Assembly: GCF_000275845.1 (NCBI RefSeq)
Contig: NW_006766883.1
Span: forward strand, 842,494 to 906,493
Direction: 5' to 3'
Origin: Dichomitus squalens LYAD-421 SS1
Lineage: Eukaryota; Basidiomycota; Agaricomycetes; Polyporales; Polyporaceae
Length of the DNA: 64,000 nucleotides
This document shows, piece by piece, positions 23,776 to 35,617 of this stretch (positions are counted from its first letter, which is position 1; each line of letters opens with the position of its first letter). The position numbers were made by a program, and so were the translations under genes. Under the pieces are notes generated by a model. That model was not told the origin of the DNA. It did no database searches and saw only the letters and a program-made list of their open reading frames with translations.

Positions 23776-25450
23776 TTAGTGGCGGGCTTCGTTCACGAAT
23801 ATGGCGGCACCACCCATGCCGCTCCCAATGCACATGCTCGTGCAGAGGAGAGGGGCGTTCCTCCGGCGCAGCTCCGCTAGGCCAGTGACGACTTGGCGAG
23901 TACCGGCTACGCTCAAAAGCATCAGTAATCATACGACCCTCGATACACATCAATACCCACTCATGCCCAGCGGATGTGTGAGCGCAATGGAGCCCCCACT
24001 GTAGGAGGGTTGGCCGTCAGCTCGAGCATTTACGTCAGTATATCAACAGAATGCTCACTTGGGGTTGATCTTCTCAATGGGAATCTGGAGCTGCTCGACG
24101 CAGTACGCGAACTGCGAAGCGAACGCTTCATTGATCTAGAATCGCAAGGAGGGGATGAGTATTTCCTCGGGCGTAACCTGAGCGGCAACACATACCTCCC
24201 AGACGTCGATGTCTTCCTTCAACAAGCCCGTCTGGGCAAGGATCTTCGGGATGGCCACCGCAGGGGAGATGCCCATGTAGCGCGGCTCCACGCCCACGAA
24301 CGCGCTGGTTACATACTTGCCGACGACGTCCCACCCCTCCTTCTCCGCCCTGGCACGCGTCGTGAGGATGCAGAGAGCGGCTCCATCGCCGACGCCGCTC
24401 GAGTTGCCCGCGGTCGAGGCGCCGTCCTCGAGGAAGGCGGGCTTGAGCTTTGCGAGCGACTCGAGGGTCACGCCCGGTCGGACGGTGTCGTCTACTGAAA
24501 TGACGGTGCCCCGGATCTCGACTGGGAGAATCTCCTCCGCAAAGATGCCCTCGGAAACTGCCTATAAGCTTATATTGAGGTCCTAGTAAAAGAAGTAGAT
24601 GGTGTGAACTTGCCTTCGATGCACGAGTATGAGATATCAAGGCATACTCGTCTTGCTTCTGCCGAGGAACATTGTATGCTCGTGCAACCATTTCGGACGT
24701 CCACCCCATGGGCTGCAAAGCTGCCATGAGTACGGGAACGAGAATCGATAGTGAAACGACATGCCTGGACACAGTCGTGAGCCTGAGGCTTCTCTCCAAT
24801 TGCGGGGACGATCTCCGGGGTGGGACGAGGACTAAATATATACATTTGAGTCGTCTGTAGCCCAAGGGGCTCCGTCATGCTTACTTGAGGGACATGCTCT
24901 CCATACCAACAGCTATTCCTAGCTCAATTTGTCCACCACGGATGGCGTTGGAGATGTTCACAATTGATTGTAGCCCGGAGGAGCAGAGCCGATTTACAGT
25001 GGATATGGGGACCTCGACTGGAATGCCCGCAGCAATGGCCGCCGCGCGCGAAACGTATAGTGGGGATGGCGGATGGCATGTCCCTAACGGGAGTTATCAG
25101 CACCAGTCTCTGCTTGCGGAAGGGGCATTCGGACGTACCGACACAGATGTCTTCCAGCAACGCGGGGCTGAGCTTCGTCTTCTCAAAGGTCGCCTATGGG
25201 AACAATCATGAGGTCACAACGGGGCAGAGACCTGCAAACGACGAGCCTTGAATAGAGCATGCAGCAGCTCGTCTACCGGCACATCCTTGAACTGACCCTT
25301 CTTTGCTCGTCCCATCGCCGTCCTCTTCGCGAACGTCACAACGACATCATCCGGTCGCTTCGCTAGGATTTCGGCGCGACCTCTGAGCTGGGTCGCATAT
25401 CCGCGGGTCAGAGAACGCACGGGGCAACGAGCAGTCAGTCTGGCGAGCAT
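23776..25450 (-). CDS. 3-ketoacyl-CoA thiolase / acetyl-CoA acyltransferase
   Basis: Catalyses thiolytic cleavage of 3-ketoacyl-CoA in beta-oxidation. The acyl-accepting Cys is about residue 125 (STVNRLCSSGLQS). The catalytic His lies in GGSIALTHPLGM and the second Cys in TSMCIGSGMGGAAIF; NEAFASQFA and GNSSGVGDGAA are also present. Exon 1 (25450-25232) encodes 73 residues. Two introns, 24764-24713 and 24613-24562, begin with GC rather than GT (CAG/GCATGT and AAG/GCAAGT); using them gives the conserved HDCVQPMGWTSE and RASKAVSEGIF. The N-terminus is Arg-rich (MLARLTARCPVRSLTRGYAT) and might be a mitochondrial presequence; a clean peroxisomal PTS2 is not obvious. Ends EARH. Convergent with amidase 2, 92 bases apart. 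Confidence 0.93.
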
Positions 25451-26344
25451 AGTAGGATGTGGAGGTCGAGAAGAGAGACGTAGTGGACCATAGCTTGCTG
25501 AGCAAGGCGCGTCCCATCCGGGGTTACTGGAAGTCGACTGGCGTTCCCCACACTCGCGACGGTGCTATTACGTAGATCCGTTACCCGATCCCATGACGCG
25601 CGCACATGACTGGACGCGATACGCGAGTCCCCGGCGCCATCCACGTCTCTCAGTTAATACACACCTGCCATACACCACTACAGCCACCGTCGTAGAGGAA
25701 GCGGGGTCCACAGTCTGGTTACAGCCCCAAGTCGCGGGGATACAGCACAACGGGAGACTATGTATGTCGAAATTCTGCCAAAGTTCTGCTCGACCTTTCT
25801 GATGAAATTCCTCCGGATCCGCTGTTCGGAAGGGTACGTGCATTGGGGACTCTTCTGCCGCATGATCCCGCTGACTTGTTTGTGACGGCATAAGGACTTC
25901 TCTACTCCCGCCAGGAGCGCCTTGACTGCGATACTGGAGACAGAAATTTGGCACCCATTCCTCGCAACCCTCGCCGACCGGGCCACGGCAAGGGGGCGGA
26001 TTGAGCCTCGTATCATCCTTATCTGCTCCCGACAGTTCTTCCAGGAAATCCATCATGGCTCATTCATGCCATCTCTCTCGTCATGCTGGCGCGTTGGCTT
26101 CTTGCGTGTAAGTTTTCCCCCATTTGATTCGCCGTCATGTACCTACCTTGCTTTGTGCCTCTAAGACGACCCGCCGGCGCGCATGTTGCCTCAGGCACTT
26201 CTGCTTCGGCTCCGAAAGATCTGAAACGGATGTATGGCCGTATACTCTTGCGTCGTATGGCGCAACCGTCCGTAGGCCGTATATGAGTAACAGAGAAGTG
26301 AAGAGCTCGTCAGCGAAGAGGTCCCAACTTCCAGCGCCAGAGTC
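25451..26344. other. Divergent region between thiolase and PL4 gene
   Basis: 894 bases carrying both promoters. Small overlapping frames on both strands show no known motif. Confidence 0.5.
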
Positions 26345-29300
26345 ATGGCTATCCTGCGCTTCCTCCGCTCCGTCATCTTAGGCCTCTCCTTGACGGCAGT
26401 CAGTGCCGTTACTGTCAACGAAACATCGACCTCGTTCAGTTTTGCGAATGATCGAATTACATTCAACGTCGTCAAGAGCAATGGTTACATTCGGAACCTC
26501 CTCTTTGACGGCATCTCCGTACTCGGAACTCTTTCCGGGAACGCAGGACAGCTTTACTCGGGTACGCACTAATGCCTTCTACTCATCGTTGCTAGATAGT
26601 GACGTCGCTGATCTGAATCGTCTGCCAGACTTCCCGTCAAACGTATTCGCACTTACGGCTAGCCCGACCACGGAGATTGTCCAAGGGCAGGACTACGCGG
26701 GGATCGTCGTCACGGACAACGACACCTCCACAGGATCCCTGTGGGTCTTTCGACTATTACACTGTATCTAAGAAGCCTCATACAACTTGAACAGAGTACA
26801 ACGCTCATGGTTCCTCCGCGACGGAGAAACTGGCCTCCATTCGTTCATCCGACTGGCATACCACAACGCCACTGGCCCTTCGAAAGGTCAGTTGGGCGAA
26901 GTGAGGACGATGTTCCGGCCGCACGGCGGCCCTTGGACGACGCTCGTCACGAACAAGGAGCAATGGGTAAGCCGGATAATCTGGTGTCTCTTACTTCAAA
27001 CTCATGCGATGCGTAGGCTCCCATACCTGGAGCACAGGCTTTCGCCGAAGAAGTGCAGGTTCAGGATGCGTGAGTGGTGGCACCATCACCATGGTCATGC
27101 TGCCCTTTCTCTGAGACACCAACAGCACGTGGTACCTGGGGCTCACACCGGACGATCCATACGTCCAACAGGTAACGAGTATCCTAATAGCGCTCGACCT
27201 TGTGTTTCTTACATAACTTCTGCCACGTTCAGGAGTCTGACTACTTCACCAAAGTGCTTCTGTCCTACCAACCATTAATCGGGATGATTAGCTAACGAGA
27301 CTCGACCCAGTACTCCTTTGCCGACAACCAGACTAACAAGGCCCATGGTCTATACGGTCAAGATACGAACGGCACACCCATTGGTGCTTGGTGGGTGGTC
27401 AACCAGAAGGATACGTTCTTCGGAGGTCCTGTGAGCTACCGATTCTGTCAAGGAGCATGCGTCATAATGCTCAAACATGCCACTTTAGTTCCACGACGAT
27501 TTGATGGTGGACGGCATCATTTAGTGTGTACATGGATACCGAGTGCTGCCCTCATACTGACTCTGTTTTATGATGGCAGCAACAAGCAGTCTACAAGGTA
27601 TGCGACGTGTGCGGAATGTTTTCATCGGCTGACACTTTGCAATCAATGTGACCAGCCACGGCGGTGCAACGTGCGTATTAGCGGATGGTAGCCCTTTGAA
27701 TTCGTCTCACCTAGCCTGGCAGCTCTCCAAATATCACAAATGGCTTTGACAGAACCTTCGGTCCTCAGGTTGGAGTCTCATTTGCCGCGCACATCGTACC
27801 TTGTCTGACTTCCGGCCGTAGTTCCTGTACCTGAACCGAGGGGAGAATCAGACGTGAGCGACCGCTTTTCATGCTAGGAGTCCACCGACTGACCACGGAC
27901 TGACCATGTCTCCTCAGATTGCAAGACCTCTTAGCGGACGCAGAGCAATACGCCAACCCGGCTTGGAATGCGCAGTTTTATGACGAGATTGCGCCACACG
28001 TAAGGGCGCCCAGTTCTCCGACCAAAGCTCCAGGCTGATTGCGAGCTTGGTCGCAGGTGGTAGGCTACGTACCCACCTCCCAACGTGGCTCACTCTCCGC
28101 CTTTTTGAATGTCCCGCATGGAGCAAAGAATGTCATAGCCATCCTGAGTGCCAACGGCGTGCACTTCCAGGTAGGAGTGTCGTGTGCTGTCACTTACGAC
28201 CGTGCTGATTTTGGTACGACAGGACAGCGCAGTGGTGTATGGCGCGTATCAATACTGGGTTACCGACGTTCAGAATGGCGTCGTGAACATAGATCGTGTG
28301 AAGGCTGGGACCTATCGCCTTACGGTCGTGGCAAGTGGTAGGTATCATTTCTTCAACATCGCGCGCGGATGACGAAACGAGGAGGACCGTAGGTATCTTC
28401 GGGGACTACGTCCAAGACAACATCGTCGTCAATCCCGGCAGAACCACTCATGTGAAGGCGACATGGATCCCCGAGTCTGCTGGAACTGAGCTGTGGCGAA
28501 TTGGGGTGCCTGACAAGAGCTCGGGGGAGTTTAGGAACGGCTTTGAACGGGACTTGACGCGCCCCAGGCAGCCAGAGAGTGGGTACAGCGACAGAATGAC
28601 GTCTGCGTGTGCTGACCCATCGCAGAGTACAGGATCTATTGGGGCGCGTGGGACTTCCCGACCGAGTTCCCGGGAGGGGTCAACTACACTGTTGGTAAGA
28701 GTGTCGACAGCAAGGACTGGGTGAGCACCGCCGTGCGGATTCTCTGACTTTCCAAGGCTGCTAATGGCGCATTGGCTCCTCTAGAATTACATTCACTGGT
28801 CGCAGTATGGTCCAACCTACACGAGGAATGAAACCGTCACAGGTGAGTTTTCAGTATGCATCAGCTCGGCGACGTCCAATTCTTACCACTGATTGCAGAC
28901 ATCAATCGCTGGACGATCAACTTCCCTATTGACCCACACACAGCGCGTAAGCTTACCAGCCGTTCCGTCGCGACGTTCACGGTTCAGCTCGCTGGTGCGG
29001 AGACCACCGCCGGGAATACGGACGCTGATCAAGGAGCATGGCCGGACTTCCCTGTACGGACCGTCTGTCTCTCATTACCCGTATGTTTGTGATGCTAAAG
29101 AAAATGTAGTTCAATGTATACGTGAACAGCCAAACCGACCCACTCGTATGGACCATCCAGCATTGGGATAGCAGCAGCTGCGGGGCGCGATCTGGTCAGT
29201 GCTCTCCTCTTTCGAGCACCTTCCGAAGAATGAACTGACACCAATCATTCGCGAAGCCATCTCTTGCCACCTGATCTCCAACAAGTTTCAGTTCTCTGGG

Positions 29301-29514
29301 ACCCTCCTCCAGGAGGGCGACAACAGTCTGGTGGTATGTTGCCCTCTGCTTCGACGTTCTGCGTACAACTGGTAACATAACTCTTGACCGGCAGTTGGAG
29401 CTTCCTCACGCGGCTGCAGTGGTCAGTGTATCCTCAATGAGCTTCTGGCTGTGGTTCTGACGTGTTCCCTTGCAGTATGTTCAATACGATGCCCTGCGCC
29501 TCGAACTGCAATAA
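26345..29514 (+). CDS. Rhamnogalacturonan lyase, family PL4
   Basis: Secreted pectin-degrading enzyme that cleaves the rhamnogalacturonan I backbone by beta-elimination. Signal peptide at residues 1-21 (MAILRFLRSVILGLSLTAVSA). N-terminal beta-sandwich with FSFANDRITFNVVKSNGYIR, QRSWFLRDGETGLHSFIRLA and the family string KAHGLYGQDTNGTPIGAWWV, whose His may be catalytic. A middle fibronectin-like part reads YRLTVVASGIFGDYVQDN, and a C-terminal carbohydrate-binding-like domain has WRIGVPDKSSGEFRNGF and WTINFPID. The gene has well over ten short introns; the last exon is only YVQYDALRLELQ, acceptor at 29475, stop at 29512-29514. All exons I joined are in frame. Numerous N-glycosylation-type sites fit secretion. 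Confidence 0.9.
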
Positions 29515-29922
29515 TGGCTCTTCACATCGTCCTTTGCGGTGTCACTCTCACTCGTGGATCTGCTACCGTTGCCATCTCTTATGCGAACGATGTAAAGTCA
29601 TTAGGGCACAAAGCAAGACGGCGATATATTCAGCTATGTACAGATACACAATCAGATGTTACAATCAGCACAAACCAGCAGACAGCAAAGGTGATAGCAA
29701 GGAAGCAGTTGGTATATGGCAAGCATCGAGACCCATTCCGTGAGATAATCCAAAAATCCCCGACGTCGAGTCGGGCTACATCACTCGTCAACTTTGGTGG
29801 CGTCGATTCCATTCTTGATCGCAGCATCACTACGCTTGAAGGAGTCGCCTACGATCTTTTCGTCTGCATCTTCAGCACTGTCATGTTCTTCCGCGGCGTC
29901 TGCCCTTGTGGTGATGAAGGTC
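29515..29922. other. Convergent spacer PL4 / SRA gene, with acidic open segment
   Basis: 408 bases between two convergent stops. On the minus strand, 29787-29905 is open and reads an acidic, coding-like segment (AEEHDSAEDADEKIVGDSF ... ATKVDE then stop). It is out of frame with the SRA gene tail and I could not find a splice that joins them. Confidence 0.35.
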
Positions 29923-31303
29923 CTAATCAGTCATTTCTTCTTCGTCTTCCTTGTCTTCTTCCTCGTCATCGCCATATGTCAAGAAAGGGGGTTGCCCAGG
30001 CACCCGCTATCGTGGTTCTCTATCAGGGCCTGCTCCGCACTTGGTGGGAACGGAAAGCACGTGCCTTGAATACAAACTTGCAGACTAGATATCCTTCGAG
30101 ACCTCGTTCCCGAGAGCACTAAGGGTGTGTCATCAACCTGAAGTCGTTAGTGTTAGGACACCCGGGAAGTACATACAGCTTCAACTGTGTACAGCCCATC
30201 GTAGCGGTACCCTTCGGCAGGCGCGTATGGCGAGGGGAGCTTGAACCCGCGGATGACGCGCACAGGCTTCTTCGTTTCGCAGGACCTCTGATTCAAGTGT
30301 TATGAGAAGTAAAGACAGAGGGTGCAGATACGATGCACACCTTCAGTGCAGCATTGAACTTGTTATCGAAGGTCTGGTCGCAGCTTTGAGGGGCAGTGCG
30401 CAACTGCCAGGCCTGAAGGTCAGTATACCAAGCGTTCGTTAGGCAGGTTAGGCAGGAGTAACTGACGTTCTTTGGCTTGTCCTTTGTGCCCTTGAGATCA
30501 CGACCACCCGAGCCAGTGTACGTACTGCAAAGTCATGGGTGCCATGCTACATATAGCAGGAGGAATGAGCATACAATCCGTCCCCATAGTCTTGGTCGTC
30601 TTCATAACCACCGGACAAAGCGATCGAATACGCGCCTTGAGGACCCGGAGAGATACCGGCGACCCAAGGTCTGTCATTGAATTAGCACGACGCGTGACGA
30701 GGGAGCACATGGGATGGCTTACGCATGTATAGCATCCTTGCTGCACGCTTCCCTGTTGATAGTTCAATACGTATCGCGCGTCATAACATATTGAAGCTCA
30801 CCGCGTCTCCCACCAGGTACCGATTGGTACTCCCGGGATGGCTCCATAGGTCTTCCTAGAGACGGCTGTCAACTTCACTTGCTGGCCCAGCACGCAGTAG
30901 ACACTCACGGATCGTGTAGCCGCTTCACTTGATCTCTCGGCGCGTCGATCATCGCAGCTCGCTGCGCACCCGCGCTGACCACCTTCGGAAGGGCACGAGC
31001 GGCGGCACTCGCATTGTCCCCGTTCTCATCATAGTTGGTCTTACTCCCTCTGTTCCGCGCGCTCCTCCGAAGTCCCTGCACGTTTCCATCGTCGCCCTCG
31101 ACCTTCGCAGTCTTTTGCGCCCGCTCTTCTGCGTTGTCGTCGCCATTTGTGGGAGGCTCGTCGCGCTTGGTGCCGCGTTTCTTGGATTGGTCGAGGCGAG
31201 TTTTGCGTGGCTTCTTGGGTGGCGCTAGCGGCTGAATGCCAAGAGCGGCGAGCATAGCATGGTTATCAGCAATGCGAGCCCTTCTCTCGGCCTCATAATC
31301 CAT
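29923..31303 (-). CDS. SRA-YDG domain protein (UHRF1-type methyl-DNA reader domain)
   Basis: SRA domains bind DNA containing 5-methylcytosine, often hemimethylated sites, by base flipping. Residues about 1-130 are a Lys/Arg-rich, low-complexity nuclear-type region (PPKKPRKTRLDQSKKRGTKR). Across several introns follow the hallmark strings VPIGTWWETR, PWVAGISPGPQGAYSIALSG, GYEDDYGDGFTYTGSGGRDL, NLRTAPQSCDQTFDN, PVRVIRGFK and YAPAEGYRYDGLYTVE, then GYLVCKFVFK. The intron 30064-30007 appears to start with GC (AAG/GCACGT), giving FVFK-RVPGQPPF as in homologues; a GT at TTT/GTATTC would drop three conserved residues. The tail is Asp/Glu-rich and stops at 29923. No RING, Tudor or PHD domain is seen, so it is a stand-alone SRA protein. 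Start at MDYEAERRARIADNH. Confidence 0.9.
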
Positions 31304-31623
31304 TGTGAGACCGTCAAGTGTGGGGAGAACAGGGAGTGGTGGAGGCAGACAAGACGCGACACCGGGACACTTGGCGCCCATCCATCCAACTTAACGTTAT
31401 ACACACGTGATCGCGTATCTGGATTCTGTAGTAGCCGCCTCACTAGACAGCCGAGACCTCTGGCAAACATAACGGAGGATGAAACGAGACCGTATTCAAG
31501 TGCATAAAATGATAGGCGACGATAGCTACAACGAATGTATACTGCGCACAACGCGCAAGACTCCCCCCCCCCCATGAAGGATCGGCGCCCATTGGATTAG
31601 CGTCAGCAGAGCGGCTCTAGCCC
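31304..31623. other. Spacer with 11-base C run
   Basis: 320 bases upstream of the SRA gene and after the zinc-finger gene, both on the minus strand. A homopolymer of 11 C lies at 31563-31573. Nothing else stands out. Confidence 0.5.
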
Positions 31624-33760
31624 CTAATATCCTGGCGTGAATTCTTGGAACCCTAGATAGTTCTGGGAGTAGCCTTGTGGAGAGAATGGCCTGGCATCGA
31701 CACCCTCGTAAGTAGGAATCCGGAATGAGTGGCCCCCAAATGGGCTGGCGAGAGGGGACAGTGGGGGCGCCTCAAAAAGTGGCTGCGACATGGGGCTGGC
31801 CGTTCCGACAGAAGAAGAGTCCAGTCGATCTTGCGGCCGATCATGCATGTTCTCTGAGAGGCCGTGTGAGCACATGGAACATTCGGAAGACGGAGTATCA
31901 ACTTACTGCCGACGAACTTGCATTTGCCCTGTTTCCGGAACATGCACTTGGGGCCCTTAGGACAAAAGTGGTTCATGATGCAATTGTCACCAAGAGGGCA
32001 TCTGTTTCCTGATACACGGCCTCAGTGTCAATAGGGATAAGGTGACGACGACCATGGACATCATATACCATTGTTGATGGCAGGGCACGGCCACTTTTTG
32101 GCGTTAACGCGCAGCTCTGCAACCTGGTCAAGGGTCAAGGGGTAACTGTGCTCATACTTGCAGTTGTCCCCGTTGCTACACCTTGCCAAGTAGAAGAAGT
32201 TGCAAGGGGGAGGTTTCTCTGCCACATGAATCCCCTGTCAATGACTGCCGGCATAATGACAAAGAGACACAACAGAACTTACGCTTGTGAAGAGGCTATG
32301 TCAGACGACATTCACACGTCAGTCCATATGCTACAGAAGCTGACGACGCCCAAAGCGATATGCGTGCCTGATTAGGGTCAAGTTGCCTCGGCTTCTTTAC
32401 TGGGGTGGCAGGCTTTGTAATCTGCGCTATTGTCACAGACGGGTTCCCCTGGCGCGCTGTCTCACTCTCCGACGACGCCGGAGTCAGAGGTTGCTTCTTG
32501 GGTGATTTGTTGAGAGTGGCCGGTGCAGCATTCGTAGCTGAAGAGGACGCGGCAACAGCCGCTTTCTGTTTTCCATTCGTCTGCAGCTTCTTCTTGATGA
32601 AGACGCCGTCGACCTCGAGCTGCGGCAGGCGGAGGCTGTTTATCTCGTGCGCGAGCTCTTTATAGCCCTTGAGCAGAACGACCTTATCCAGAAGGCCTTC
32701 ATTCTGCAGAAGGTTAAGGGTCGAGGTGTATCCGTTATCGTGTGCACCTGCGTCAAAGTGAGGCATGCCGAAGACGCTGCAAAAGGGCGATATGGCGTAC
32801 CACCAAAGAAGACCCTTGTGATCTGAGGGAAACGCGTGAAGACGCGAAGGCACTCTGCTCACTAGTTGTCGTGCAAGATCCAAGACGAGAGACACCATCA
32901 CGCACCCTTTATCTTAGAGTCGGCTGCCTCCTTCCCGTTTCCGACGTCAACGATGGAGAACAGGGGGGACGCCTGATTGAACCCAAGGACAAACGCCTCG
33001 AACTCCTCCGCGGTGCACACGAGGTTGCTCGTGAGGGTCTCCAGCAGGCCATTCTTGTTGAGATAGATGGTCAACCATATCTGGCCACGCCCGGGGAAGG
33101 ACGCTTCGGTGGGGTCGACAGACGCGAGGTAATCCGTAAGGCCCTTAGTGAGCAGTGCTGCGGCTTGCCGACCGCCGAATTGACCTTGCTTAATGAGGTC
33201 CGAGGAGAATATGTTCCCATCGCCATCGATGAGGCAGAGAATCAACGGATTGTCCTCCTGCAGCGCAGCCGAAGACGCAGAAGCGGACGGATCAACAAAT
33301 AGAAGGGGGTTGCGGAGTGTCGGTGTTGAATCCCGGATCGCAGAGTGGCTAGCACGCACCTTGAGCGCGTCGATGCTTCGCTCGAGCTTGAGGACGGTCT
33401 TGTTGAGCACCTTCCTGTCGCCGTCCGCGGTCTTAAAGGCTTCTTTCCATACCGACAGCTCCCGCTCGAGCTCCTCCACCCGCGCATCGAGCTGCTCGTT
33501 TTTGGTATAAGTCTTCTCGAAAAGAGCTGTCAAGCGGCACAGTCCGCGCGAGAGCGTGCGAGCATACGGCATCAGTCCGCGACCCTAGGGAGGATCGAAG
33601 GCTCCCGCGGAGCAAACGCACCCGTCTGGTCTTCGAGAAGTCGTTTCCTGCAGTAGTGTCGCAGACAGTTTGAGCGCGCGGCCTCGGGGAGCGGAAGAAC
33701 AATGGTGGGTACACACCAGACTGTGAAGTCCGAGAATTTCGTTACGTTGTCATCATCCAT
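31624..33760 (-). CDS. CCCH zinc-finger protein (C-x7/8-C-x5-C-x3-H type)
   Basis: A basidiomycete-conserved probable RNA-binding protein. Start MDDDNVTKFSDFTV-W, with two introns before ALFEKTYTKNEQLDARVEEL, a coiled-coil. A globular domain follows (NPLILCLIDGDGNIFSSDLI, FGGRQAAALLTKGLTDYLAS, IWLTIYLNKNGL, PHFDAGAHDNGYTSTLNLL), of the kind found N-terminal to fungal tandem CCCH fingers. After a Lys/Ser/Pro-rich linker come the fingers: C-x7-C-x5-C-x3-H in CNFFYLARCSNGDNCKYEH, a second with RCPLGDNCIMNHF, and a Cys/Lys-rich CPKGPKCMFRKQGKCKFVG. The Pro/Ser-rich tail ends FQEFTPGY. Function beyond nucleic-acid binding is unknown. The SRA gene follows on the same strand. Confidence 0.85.
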
Positions 33761-34149
33761 AGCCCTGTTTGACGGCCAGGACTGGTCTTTAGCTTGAAAT
33801 TGTTTTGAGTTAGGGTGGTGAAGGTGTTTGCATGAGTGGAGGGGCGGAGTCAGGTTAAATAGTGCGCGGCAGAGTCGCTGCGGCCCGCAACCTCGACCGT
33901 AATTGGATCGGGCTGTGGATCTAAGCGCTCAAGCGCGCGGCTGCGACAAAAACACAAGGAATATATGACTTGGCCATGACGATCGTGGGTATCATATACG
34001 AGCCTCACAACGTACGTCCACATAGTCGGGTCGTCATGTATGCGGACTAGAACAAGATCGTGTTGCATGTTGCACCTGTCAGAGCTACGTACAACGTTGC
34101 TGGGATGCTATGATACAATGCCCTTCATGAACGCTGCCTAAGAGCCCGC
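33761..34149. other. Spacer between minus-strand genes
   Basis: 389 bases with the zinc-finger gene promoter and the 3' end of the next gene. No gene is seen. Confidence 0.5.
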
Positions 34150-35617
34150 CTAAGCTCCCTCCGCTACAAGCTGGGCAGTCCGCAAGAATAGTTCTCTGGC
34201 CTCGCTATCCCCGGAGAGGGCATTTGGGCCACCCGCTCTACTCCTCGCTTTCCTCCACATCTTCCACACACCCTGCAGTGCAGCTCGGAGGTCAGCCTCG
34301 TCCTCATTTTCGGCAAGAACGGCCCCGCCACCGATGCCCTCCACCAAGCCACCTCCTTCGATGTCGCCCACTACAGACACGGGCGGGCCGCCGGTGGCCA
34401 CAGGGGCTGTCGCGAGGACATCAATGCCGTTCAGGCCCAGGGCGGGCGGTGACGCTAGATCCGAGTCATTACTTCCACCCACGGTCGGTGAGCTGTCCTC
34501 CTCCGCGTCGAGGTCGACATCGAACTGGCCGTCGAGCGCAGGACTCGGCGCGGGACTCTCACGTGGCGATATGGTTGACAACAAGTGCGCCAACGTCGTC
34601 GCGTCTGCGGGATCCCAGCGGGAGTTGCTTCGCGGGCGTGTCATGATCCCTTGCGGGATTGGCAGTGGCTCCGCATACGTGTCTTCCGACGGAACTCGCA
34701 CGGGAACTGGAAAAGGCATGGGCGATTCCATCACCTTCTGGCTGTCTGCCTGCTGAGCTGCTGCCAGAGGCTTCCGACGGGGTACAGGCGAGGGTATAGT
34801 GGAGTCAGCTGTACCTGGTTAAGCGGTGTGAGAATCGAGTTTAACAAGGTTTGGCGAACTGGGCTCCCATGGCAAGTCACTTGCATGCAGACTACTGAAG
34901 CAGTTTACTGCAAAGGGGAGGAGAGCAGTCGATTGACAGTTGCGACTTACCCTGTACAGATGCGTACTGAGCCCAGTAAGCGTCTTCGGAAGACATAACG
35001 TCCTTGGCGGAGCCTGGGGTGCTTTGGCCAAAACGGCTGTCTCCTATATCGGTGGAGCCATACGCGTTCCAATAGTCATCATCGTCGCTGTCGTCTTGCA
35101 GCTCGTCGACATGAAAGGTTTGGGGGTAGGAGGACCTGGACAGGGGTTGGACGGAGACGTGGGTTGGGGGCGGTGGTGGAACGAGTACATCCTCGAGCGC
35201 CGCCCGGCTCCCAGGTGGGAATGGCATCAAGTCTGTGTTGTGATACTTCCACTCCCCGGACTCGTCCCACTGGAATGTGACACGGGGGCCTTCTCCGGAG
35301 TCGTTACTAATGTCGACATGCGCGAAAAAGTCTTCCCCGTCGAAGGAGTACTGGACAGGGTAGACGGTAGGCTGGTCGTCATCTAATGGCCGAAAGCGCG
35401 TCTCGAGGAGGTCGAGGACATGGGATTTCCTCTCCGGTGAGGAGGGCCAGCACAGGTACTCATCTGGTTGCTCTGGGGTGAGGTGTAGGAAGTGGTGGCG
35501 TTGTAACAGCGGTTTCGAGAGCAGATGCGGGGGTATCGGTTGCGTTAGCTGTGACGGAGGAGAGATGTACTGTAGGAGAACGTGTAAAACGTTTGGTGAG
35601 AGAGTCGAGGGTGACAT
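34150..35617 (-). CDS. Conserved-looking protein of unknown function
   Basis: Two exons, 35617-34951 and 34814-34150, give 443 residues; the 136-nt intron is unusually long for this window. I do not recognise a family. The N-terminus (MSPSTLSPNVLHVLLQYISP) is followed by a part with possible fold content (HLTPEQPDEYLCWPSS, YSFDGEDFFAHVDISND, FQWDESGEWKYHN). After residue about 170 it is Pro/Ser/Asp-rich and probably disordered, with DDSDDDDYWNAYGS and SSEDAYWAQYASVQG. The C-terminal end is helical-looking: DLRAALQGVWKMWRKARSRA and ARELFLRTAQLVAEGA. No signal peptide or membrane span is seen. Divergent from the small secreted-protein gene at 35881. Confidence 0.75.
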
